This document shows positions 6,925-12,055 of a stretch of 12,055 nt of DNA, one piece after another. Location of the stretch: the NCBI GenBank assembly GCA_017428805.1, contig JAFRQC010000050.1, positions 1 through 12,055 on the forward strand, written 5' to 3'. Each line of letters opens with the position of its first letter. Position 1 is the first letter of the stretch. The DNA is from Prevotella sp. GTDB taxonomy: Bacteria > Bacteroidota > Bacteroidia > Bacteroidales > Bacteroidaceae. Under the pieces are notes generated by a model, which was not told the origin of the DNA, ran no database searches, and saw only the letters and a list, made by a program, of their open reading frames with translations. The position numbers and the translations under genes were made by a program.

Positions 6925-7563
6925 ATGATGAACAAAATAGGAAATAAAATAAAGGTAAAGGCGATGGTGACAGGAGTTTTACTCTTTCACCTTTTCACCT
7001 TTTCACCTTTAAGCGTTTCGGCCCAGACGGCGAAGAGTGTGCTTGACAAGGCAGCCGCCACCGTGACGATGAAGGACGGTGTGAAGGCTGATTTCAAGAT
7101 GACGGGCAGCATGGGCTCGACCAGCGGTACCATCATCATCAAGGGCAAGAAGTTCCACGCCACTACCCCGCAGGCCAGTGTCTGGTTCGACGGCAAGACG
7201 CAGTGGACCTATATGAAAGACAACGACGAGGTGAACATCGTCAACCCTACCGAGGCACAGTTGCAGACCATTAACCCCTACAACTTCCTCAACCTCTATA
7301 AGAAGGGTTACAACGCCACACTGAACAGCAACGGCAATAACCATGTAGTCCATCTGACCGCCTCGACGGCCAGCAATAAGATCAGGGAACTGTTTATCAC
7401 GATCGACAAGAAGACGAACCACCCCACGCAGGTGAAGCTGTTGCAGGGCAAGAAGTGGACCATCTTCGACATCAGCAACCTGAAGAAGCAGTCTGCCAAC
7501 GACGCGATGTTCCGTTTCAATGCCAAGGACTTCCCACACGCTGAGATCATAGACTTGAGATAG
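6925..7563 (+). CDS. LolA-like secreted protein (outer-membrane lipoprotein carrier family)
   Basis: A 212-residue protein, probably periplasmic. A signal peptide of about 33 residues has a basic start (MMNKIGNKIKVK), a hydrophobic core and probable cleavage at SVSA|QT. The mature part starts AKSVLDKAAATVTM and shows LolA-type beta strands: KADFKMTGS, GTIIIKGKKFHA, ASVWFDGKTQWTY and ELFITIDKKTNHPTQV. This is the pattern of LolA-like proteins, which shield lipoprotein acyl chains in a half-barrel. The position right after ftsK fits the usual Bacteroidales arrangement. I chose the ATG at 6925 (6928 is equally possible); a GTG at 6904 lies inside the repeat array. Residues 19-29 of the signal peptide are encoded by an inverted copy of that array. 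Whether it truly carries lipoproteins is inferred from family resemblance. Confidence 0.8.
   Translation: MMNKIGNKIKVKAMVTGVLLFHLFTFSPLSVSAQTAKSVLDKAAATVTMKDGVKADFKMTGSMGSTSGTIIIKGKKFHATTPQASVWFDGKTQWTYMKDNDEVNIVNPTEAQLQTINPYNFLNLYKKGYNATLNSNGNNHVVHLTASTASNKIRELFITIDKKTNHPTQVKLLQGKKWTIFDISNLKKQSANDAMFRFNAKDFPHAEIIDLR
6981..7010. repeat. Inverted copy of the AAAGGTAA array inside the LolA-like signal peptide
   Basis: The segment contains three exact tcaccttt units (6987-7010) plus a degenerate partial unit. Its reverse complement matches 6828-6857 at 28 of 30 positions. Translated, it gives LLFHLFTFSPL, residues 19-29 of the LolA-like protein, the core of its signal peptide. The two arms could pair in mRNA across a 123-nt loop that contains the start codon. 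Confidence 0.9.
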
Positions 7564-7590
7564 TTTACAGTTTACGGTTTATAGTTTACA
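7563..7590. repeat. Tandem repeat of four 7-bp GTTTACA units
   Basis: Four adjacent units, gtttaca, gtttacg, gtttata and gtttaca, run from the last base of the LolA-like stop codon (TAG, 7561-7563) to two bases before the ATG at 7592. The entire intergenic gap is therefore repeat. No inverted copy is evident nearby. Confidence 0.88.
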
Positions 7591-7591
7591 G

Positions 7592-9070
7592 ATGAATAGA
7601 CTTAAATTGTATAGGCTGCTGCGGAAGAACACGATGCTGAGCTATAAGCGCAGCCCGATCTTTGAGCAGAACAAATGGGCCAAGGTGATGACCTATTTCG
7701 GTGCCGCCATGCTGGCACTGTATATGATCCTTTACGGTTGTATCATCGCCCTGACGGCTGAAGGTGAGGCCGGACGGATGATCTCATTCATGCCGCTGAT
7801 CCTCGTCATCGACTATCTGTTCCGCTTCGTGGTGCAGACCACGCCGGGTATGATGGTAAAGCCCTATATCCTGTTGCCCATCTCCAGATACACGGCTATT
7901 GAGTGTTTCCTGCTGTCGTCGCATCTGAGCGGCTACAACTTCCTCTGGCTCTGTATGTTCGTGCCCTACTCCATCATCCTGCTCTTTGCCGGTGCCGGTT
8001 GGGCGGTCATCTGGGAGTTGGTGGCCTGTCTGCTGCTGATTATGATGAACAGTCAGGTGTATCTGTTCTTCCGTACGCTCATCAACCGCAATGTGTTGTG
8101 GTTCCTCGCCGGTGTCGCGGTATATGCCATTCCGTATATCCCCTGGATCCTCGACCCTAATAAGAAAACGGCAGCACGACTGCTCGACACTTATGCCGAT
8201 GCCGGACGCGCCTGGTGGTTCCTGCCGACCGTCGTCATCGTAATAGCGCTGCTGTTTATGGTGAACCGCCATTTCCAGTTCAAGTATGTGTATGAGGAGA
8301 TCTCGAAGAAGAAGGAGCGGGCACTGAAGCACGTGTCGCAGTTCGCCTTTCTGAACCGTTTCGGCCTCGTGGGCGAATATCTGAAGATTGAGGTGAAGTC
8401 GAATCTCCGCAACAAGACTATGCGTGCACGCTGCATCATGAGTCTGGTGGCGATTATCTGTTTCTCGATGCTCGTCGCCTATACGACGATCTATGACAAT
8501 GTGTATATGCAGAACTTCTGGTGCCTCTACTGCTTTGCCATCTACAGTGTGACGGCCCTTATCAAGATCATGGGACAAGAAGGCAACTACATCGACCTGC
8601 TGATGATGCACCGCGAGAACATCATCGCCCTGCTGAAGGCGAAGTTCTGGTTCTACAGCGCTGTGCTGCTCATTCCCTTCTTAGTGATGCTGCCTGCAGT
8701 GTTCACCGGCAAGTTCACGTTGCTGATGCTCATGGCGTATATGCTGCTGACGGCAGGTGTTCTGCACTTCGTCATCTTCCAGCTGGCGGTATATAACAAA
8801 CAGACGCTGCCCCTGCAGCAGAAAGTGACTGCCAAGGGAAACTTCGAGAACGGTATGCAACTGGTGATCGAGCTGCTGTCGCTGTTCGCTCCCGGTGCCA
8901 TCGCCACCATCGGTTTCCTGCTGGTCGGACCCACCTACACTTTCATCTTTATGTCGCTGATCGGACTGGCCTTCATCGTCACCCATCCGATATGGATCCG
9001 TCACATCTACAAACGGATGATGCAGCGCCGTTATGAGAACATAGACGGTTTCCATACCACCAGACAATAA
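7592..9070 (+). CDS. DUF5687 family membrane protein (ABC permease-like)
   Basis: A 492-residue integral membrane protein with about 11-12 hydrophobic segments. The first is near residues 34-54 and the last ends about 20 residues before the C-terminus. The pattern LVIDYLFRFVVQTTPGMMVK, then PYILLPISR, and a central cytoplasmic block (KKKERALKHVSQFAFLNRFG, then YLKIEVKSNLRN) matches my recollection of DUF5687. That family is annotated as a putative ABC exporter permease in Bacteroidota. An ATPase gene is often adjacent in other genomes, but none is present on either side here. The start is fixed by the ATG at 7592 immediately after the GTTTACA repeat, 28 bp from the upstream stop, so it is probably cotranscribed with the LolA-like gene. 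The transported substrate is unknown. Confidence 0.72.
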   Translation: MNRLKLYRLLRKNTMLSYKRSPIFEQNKWAKVMTYFGAAMLALYMILYGCIIALTAEGEAGRMISFMPLILVIDYLFRFVVQTTPGMMVKPYILLPISRYTAIECFLLSSHLSGYNFLWLCMFVPYSIILLFAGAGWAVIWELVACLLLIMMNSQVYLFFRTLINRNVLWFLAGVAVYAIPYIPWILDPNKKTAARLLDTYADAGRAWWFLPTVVIVIALLFMVNRHFQFKYVYEEISKKKERALKHVSQFAFLNRFGLVGEYLKIEVKSNLRNKTMRARCIMSLVAIICFSMLVAYTTIYDNVYMQNFWCLYCFAIYSVTALIKIMGQEGNYIDLLMMHRENIIALLKAKFWFYSAVLLIPFLVMLPAVFTGKFTLLMLMAYMLLTAGVLHFVIFQLAVYNKQTLPLQQKVTAKGNFENGMQLVIELLSLFAPGAIATIGFLLVGPTYTFIFMSLIGLAFIVTHPIWIRHIYKRMMQRRYENIDGFHTTRQ

Positions 9071-9099
9071 CTTTTTTGGAAGAAAATCCCCAAAAAGTT
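9071..9099 (+). terminator. Possible weak hairpin after the DUF5687 gene
   Basis: The segment acttttttgg can pair with ccaaaaagt across a 10-nt loop, with one bulged T. It lies directly after the DUF5687 stop codon. It lacks a following T-run and overlaps the -33 box of the tRNA promoter, so it is only a possible terminator. Confidence 0.3.
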
Positions 9100-9129
9100 T
9101 GGTGGAATGGAAAAAAGTGTGTACCTTTG
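9098..9129 (+). promoter_or_regulatory. Promoter of the tRNA cluster (-33 and -7 boxes)
   Basis: TTTG at 9098-9101 and TACCTTTG at 9122-9129, separated by 20 bp, match the Bacteroidota sigma-ABfr consensus (-33 TTTG, -7 TAnnTTTG) with proper spacing. This is the best promoter match in the window. The predicted start is near 9135, about 15 nt before the first tRNA-Lys. Confidence 0.75.
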
Positions 9130-9150
9130 CACCCGCAAAACGAAAAAGAT

Positions 9151-9223
9151 GCACCCGTAGCTCAGTTGGTAGAGCACCTGACTCTTAATCAGGGTGTCCA
9201 GGGTTCGAGCCCCTGCGGGTGTA
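9151..9223 (+). tRNA. tRNA-Lys(CTT), copy 1
   Basis: A 73-nt cloverleaf. Acceptor gcacccg pairs with cgggtgt (one G-U at the first pair), the D arm contains agctcagttggtagagc, and the anticodon loop ctcttaa gives anticodon CTT. The T arm contains ggttcgagcc and the discriminator base is A. CCA is not encoded. Confidence 0.97.
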
Positions 9224-9226
9224 CAG

Positions 9227-9254
9227 AGGAGGCAAGCGACCCTCCTTTCTTTTT
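9227..9254 (+). terminator. Terminator-like hairpin between the two tRNA-Lys genes
   Basis: Stem aggagg (9227-9232) pairs with cctcct (9241-9246) over an 8-nt loop and is followed by ttcttttt. This resembles an intrinsic terminator, although two or more tRNA genes follow. It may act partially or as a processing site. Confidence 0.45.
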
Positions 9255-9266
9255 GAAATTTTTGAT

Positions 9267-9339
9267 GCACCCGTAGCTCAGTTGGTAGAGCACCTGACTC
9301 TTAATCAGGGTGTCCAGGGTTCGAGCCCCTGCGGGTGTA
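9267..9339 (+). tRNA. tRNA-Lys(CTT), copy 2
   Basis: All 73 bases are identical to the first copy at 9151. The spacer between the copies is 43 bp. No good TAnnTTTG box lies in that spacer, so it probably depends on the upstream promoter. Confidence 0.97.
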
Positions 9340-9354
9340 CAAACACAAGAGGTT

Positions 9355-9427
<73 letters not shown>

Positions 9428-9456
9428 CAAAAGAAATCAGGAAACTTTATTATTTT

Positions 9457-9527
9457 GCGGAATTAGCACATCGGTAGTGCACGGGCTTCCCAAGCCTGGG
9501 AGGCGGGTTCGATTCCCGTATTCCGCT
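9457..9527 (+). tRNA. tRNA-Gly(CCC)
   Basis: A 71-nt cloverleaf. Acceptor gcggaat pairs with attccgc, and the anticodon stem-loop cgggc-ttcccaa-gcctg gives anticodon CCC, which reads GGG. The T arm is cgggttcgattcccg and the discriminator base is T. It is the last gene of the tRNA cluster. Confidence 0.96.
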
Positions 9528-9532
9528 CTTTT

Positions 9533-9552
9533 CCCCTCCTGAGTAGGAGGGG
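9533..9552. terminator. GC-rich perfect hairpin after the tRNA cluster
   Basis: cccctcct (9533-9540) and aggagggg (9545-9552) form a perfect 8-bp stem with loop gagt, six bases after the tRNA-Gly 3' end. It likely ends the tRNA transcript; there is no clean T-run after it. It is also the left part of a larger palindromic repeat. Confidence 0.55.
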
Positions 9553-9665
9553 GGCCCGTCAGGGCGGGGTGGTCTGGTCATCCTCAAGCATAGCCTCTGA
9601 CTTGCCCTTGCTCAGACCCCCTCTAACTCCCCCTACTCAGGGGGAGAAACTGTTACTCAGAGGCT
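9533..9665. repeat. GC-rich palindromic repeat between tRNA-Gly and the glucosaminidase gene
   Basis: The left half has the hairpin cccctcct-gagt-aggagggg followed by gggcggggtggtctg. The right half (about 9613-9646) reads as its imperfect reverse complement: cagaccccctct, then actccccctactcaggggg. A perfect 9-bp inverted pair, agcctctga (9592-9600) and tcagaggct (9657-9665), encloses the right half. In translation the right half would give the string PPLTPPTQG, a peptide I recognise as a frequent spurious ORF product in Bacteroidales, consistent with a dispersed repeat family. It separates convergent transcription units and may serve as a two-way terminator. Confidence 0.75.
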
Positions 9666-9667
9666 TC

Positions 9668-10573
9668 CTACCTCAATCTAAGTGTATCTCCCACTCTAAT
9701 CTGGTAATCTGGCGAGAGATGGTTCATCTTGTAGAGATTCTTCAGACGGATGCCGTACTTCTGCGCGATGCTATACATCGACTCCCCGTTACGGACATAA
9801 TGCAACCGGCCCTTGTAGTCCTTCGGTGCCTTCGTCTGCTTCTTTTTCAGCCAGATGATCTCTCCCTCATCCAATGCATCGTTCTTGTCACGTTCGTTGT
9901 ATTTGGCCAGTTTCTTGTAACTGATTCCTATTTCATCGGCAATCGACTTGAAGGAATCCCCACGGCGGGCGATGACATAGTAGTTCTTATTGAAGATCTT
10001 GATAGCATGCAGTGATGCACTATTAACGGTACTCTTCGTGTGTTCGGCCATAAACTTGTCGTAGTCCTTGGCCGAGTCATAGCGATAGAGCTTATACAAC
10101 TGGATGATGTCTATCAGTTTCTGAGCATACTGCGGATTGGTGGCATAGCCTGCAGCCTTCAATCCCTTCGCCCAGCCCTTATAGTCTGTGATCTTCAACT
10201 TGAATAAGGAACGGTAACGCTGGCTACCGGTGAGGAACTTCGAATGATCCTCATACGACTCGTAGGCATTGTCATAGGAACGGAAACACTCGTTTCGCTC
10301 ATCGTCATCGTGATAGATGCGTCGACCGCTCCAGCCGTTGCATTTGATTCCGAAGTGGTTATTCCCCTTGCGTGCCAGTTCACTCCTACCTGCCCCACTC
10401 TCGAAAAGTCCTTGGGCCAGGGTGATAGACGCCGGGATATGATAACGCTGCATCTGTTCGATGGCGATATCCTTATATTGGTTGATATACTGCTGATAGG
10501 TCTGGTTCCAGCTTGTCTGAGCCTGAAGCTGAAGGGCCGTCAGCAGGGCTATTGATACAAAAAACTTCCTCAT
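9668..10573 (-). CDS. Secreted glucosaminidase (GH73-type) with two LysM domains
   Basis: A 301-residue exported peptidoglycan hydrolase, expected to cleave the glycan chain at N-acetylglucosamine and act in wall remodelling or cell separation. A signal peptide occupies about residues 1-18 (MRKFFVSIALLTALQLQA). The glucosaminidase domain spans about 25-165: TLAQGLFESGAGRSELA contains the likely catalytic Glu58, followed by GNNHFGIKC and FRSYDNAYESYEDHSKFL. Two C-terminal LysM peptidoglycan-binding domains follow (YYVIARRGDSFKSIADEIGI and HYVRNGESMYSIAQKYGI), the last ending at the C-terminus in VGDTLRLR. The ATG at 10573 has a -7 box 17 nt upstream. It is divergent from cdd and ends at the palindromic repeat after the tRNA cluster. 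Confidence 0.92.
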   Translation of the reverse strand: MRKFFVSIALLTALQLQAQTSWNQTYQQYINQYKDIAIEQMQRYHIPASITLAQGLFESGAGRSELARKGNNHFGIKCNGWSGRRIYHDDDERNECFRSYDNAYESYEDHSKFLTGSQRYRSLFKLKITDYKGWAKGLKAAGYATNPQYAQKLIDIIQLYKLYRYDSAKDYDKFMAEHTKSTVNSASLHAIKIFNKNYYVIARRGDSFKSIADEIGISYKKLAKYNERDKNDALDEGEIIWLKKKQTKAPKDYKGRLHYVRNGESMYSIAQKYGIRLKNLYKMNHLSPDYQIRVGDTLRLR

Positions 10574-10589
10574 ACGATAAAAATTTGTG

Positions 10590-10597
10590 CAAAAGTA
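10590..10597 (-). promoter_or_regulatory. -7 promoter box for the glucosaminidase gene
   Basis: On the minus strand TACTTTTG matches TAnnTTTG, with 16 nt between the box and the ATG at 10573. No clear -33 TTTG is seen. It faces away from the cdd promoter; the outer sequences gtgcaaaa (10587-10594) and ttttgcac (10623-10630) are exact inverted copies. Confidence 0.65.
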
Positions 10598-10619
10598 GTG
10601 AATTCTCTCGAATTATTCG

Positions 10620-10627
10620 TATTTTTG
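10620..10627 (+). promoter_or_regulatory. -7 promoter box for cdd
   Basis: TATTTTTG matches TAnnTTTG, 18 nt before the ATG at 10646. It supports that ATG over the in-frame GTG at 10598, which lies upstream of the promoter. Confidence 0.65.
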
Positions 10628-10645
10628 CACAAAAATATTCAATCT

Positions 10646-11119
10646 ATGAAGGAAGTAGAGCTAAAATCGGTCATTCAGGAATGTCAGATGGAGGAACTCA
10701 GTGCCGCTGAGCGCCAGTTGTTAGAACAGGCCATCGAAGCCACCAGTCGCAGTTATGCCCCCTATTCCCACTTCTGTGTCGGAGCTGCCGTCCGGTTAGA
10801 GAACGGTGAGGCGGTCATCGGCTGTAATCAGGAGAATGCGGCCTATCCATCGGGACTCTGTGCCGAGAGAACGGCCTTGTTTGCTGCCGGAGCACAGTAT
10901 CCTGACTGCGCCGTCGAGGTGCTTGCCATCGCCGCCAGAGGGACAGACGGTGAACTGACGGAAGAGCCGACAGGACCTTGTGGCAGTTGCCGACAAGTGA
11001 TCATCGAGTCGGAAACCCGTGCCAAGCATCCCATCCGTATCCTGCTCTACGGACGGCGGTGCGTGTACGTCATCGATGGAATCAGGAAACTGATGCCTCT
11101 GACCTTCGCTGAATTCTAA
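10646..11119 (+). CDS. cdd: Cytidine deaminase
   Basis: A 157-residue cytosolic zinc enzyme of pyrimidine salvage that deaminates cytidine and deoxycytidine to uridine and deoxyuridine. The zinc site is complete: CAE with Cys72 and the proton-shuttle Glu74, and PCGSC with Cys112 and Cys115. This all-cysteine arrangement and length are those of the tetrameric class rather than the longer dimeric E. coli enzyme. The substrate pocket block SYAPYSHFCVGAA precedes it, and GCNQENAAYPSGLCAERTA is typical. The start at 10646 follows a TATTTTTG promoter box; the frame extends back to a GTG at 10598, which would precede the transcript. Its stop is 6 bp from the stop of the convergent beta-helix gene, leaving no room for a separate terminator. 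Confidence 0.95.
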   Translation: MKEVELKSVIQECQMEELSAAERQLLEQAIEATSRSYAPYSHFCVGAAVRLENGEAVIGCNQENAAYPSGLCAERTALFAAGAQYPDCAVEVLAIAARGTDGELTEEPTGPCGSCRQVIIESETRAKHPIRILLYGRRCVYVIDGIRKLMPLTFAEF

Positions 11120-11125
11120 TAAATC

Positions 11126-12055
11126 TTAGTAACATCCCAAGCCCTTGGCGGTGGACAGGGAGTCAAGGTGGAAGTCGTAGATGAGATTGTCTTCATCAAT
11201 TGTCACAAAGTGTTTCTCTCCCTCGATGGAATCTTTGGGCGTCTCCCAGATGATATCGATGAAACTCTCGGGATCATCTTCCACCTTAGGGGTACGAAGC
11301 AGACATCTGTTGAATTCATAATCGAAGGTGACGGTTTCTTCACTACGCGTCTCAGCCATTACCACATCGTCGGCATAGCCAGTCATGATAGAACCGGCAC
11401 AGTTGACATGGAGCGGGAAGTCGGTTTCACCGAAGAAATTGGTGAAACGGAAGGCCGCACCACGATCCGCCGAGAATGGATAGAACTGTCCGAACGTACA
11501 TTGACTGATTTCCGCGATTCCACCGTAGATAGCAAAGCAGTCGCCACCGGTGTTCGTCAGCTGACAATGATTCAGACAAACATAGGAATTGACGGCGGAC
11601 AGACCTGTACCCTTGCAGTTATGGATGATACACTGCTCCATCTCCAAGCGATAATGTTCCGTATCCAATTCGGCCGAATCACAGACGACACCATTGATCG
11701 GATTACGTATCTCCGTCCGAAGAAAGTAATTGTCCATGGAGGTTTCACGGATATGGATGCCATTCCACTGTCCGCTGACACGGTCGTAGGGCAGATAATC
11801 AAACATATCGTCGAGCCGGTCACCACGCATCACACAGTCTTCTGTGCGTAAGGTGCCATAAACATCGAGACCGGAACTGTCGTGGAAATAAAGCGTCGTA
11901 TTCCTGATAGTCAGCGTAACGCCCTCCTCCACTTTCAGATCGCCGAAGATAATCAGCGGCACAGAAGACTCAATGACAGAATCCTTCGAAATCACTGGCG
12001 AATAGAGTTTCTTCGCATCCCACACCCAGGCCTGCAGACATACTTTCTGTTCGAC
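11126..12055 (-). CDS. Probable right-handed beta-helix surface protein, C-terminal part, 5' end outside window
   Basis: The frame is open to the right edge at 12055, so the start lies beyond the window; 309 residues are visible, ending at the TAA at 11126-11128. A GTG at 12025 is not a convincing start, since in-frame codons continue upstream (EQKVCLQAWVW). The middle shows short strands with turns typical of parallel beta-helix proteins: VEEGVTLTIRNTTLYFHDS, then LDVYGTLRTEDCVM, GVVCDSAEL, LEMEQCIIHNCKGTGLSAVN and CLNHCQLTNTGG. Such proteins in Bacteroidota are usually exported or lipid-anchored, but the N-terminus that would show this is missing. The function is unknown. It ends 6 bp from cdd, convergently. 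Confidence 0.65.
   Translation of the reverse strand, partial: VEQKVCLQAWVWDAKKLYSPVISKDSVIESSVPLIIFGDLKVEEGVTLTIRNTTLYFHDSSGLDVYGTLRTEDCVMRGDRLDDMFDYLPYDRVSGQWNGIHIRETSMDNYFLRTEIRNPINGVVCDSAELDTEHYRLEMEQCIIHNCKGTGLSAVNSYVCLNHCQLTNTGGDCFAIYGGIAEISQCTFGQFYPFSADRGAAFRFTNFFGETDFPLHVNCAGSIMTGYADDVVMAETRSEETVTFDYEFNRCLLRTPKVEDDPESFIDIIWETPKDSIEGEKHFVTIDEDNLIYDFHLDSLSTAKGLGCY

Noticed and set aside
9450..9457. TTATTTTG as a promoter box for tRNA-Gly
   Set aside because: It directly abuts the tRNA 5' end and is one base off the consensus, so it could not place a start site upstream of the mature tRNA.

Overview
The window looks like a chromosomal segment of a Bacteroidales bacterium, most likely Prevotella or a close relative. 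The reasons are families largely confined to Bacteroidota (DUF6371, DUF4248, DUF5687), the neighbouring ftsK and LolA-like genes, tRNA genes without an encoded CCA, and repeated TAnnTTTG -7 boxes, the Bacteroidota promoter signature.

Layout. Positions 1-825 hold the tail of an accessory module: the C-terminal part of a DUF6371 (toprim-like) protein, open from base 1, then a small DUF4248 protein. A 196-bp gap separates these from a minus-strand housekeeping operon (4259 down to 1022): a DEDD 3'-5' exonuclease, an RlmI-type 23S rRNA methyltransferase and tilS. Divergent from it, on the plus strand, run ftsK, a secreted LolA-like protein and a DUF5687 membrane protein. A promoter then drives a tRNA cluster: Lys-CTT twice (identical copies), Thr-CGT and Gly-CCC. 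After a GC-rich palindromic stretch come a minus-strand secreted glucosaminidase with two LysM domains, the divergent cytidine deaminase gene cdd, and the C-terminal part of a probable beta-helix protein that runs off the right edge on the minus strand.

The genes are mostly ordinary. The striking feature is what lies between them, and in two places inside them. Six places carry different short-period direct repeats or palindromes: a 9-bp CACAGAAAT type (49-173), a 9-bp TACGGATTT type (506-532), an 8-bp GGACTACA type (2347-2415), an 8-bp AAAGGTAA type with 12 contiguous units (6828-6923), a 7-bp GTTTACA type (7563-7590), and a GC-rich palindrome (9533-9665). Four of them have an inverted partner nearby. 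In two cases the repeat is translated: an in-frame insert in the DUF6371 protein, and the hydrophobic core of the LolA-like signal peptide. This looks like a dispersed class of palindromic microrepeats and is the main candidate here for something poorly described. No defence system, CRISPR array, insertion sequence or biosynthetic cluster is visible.
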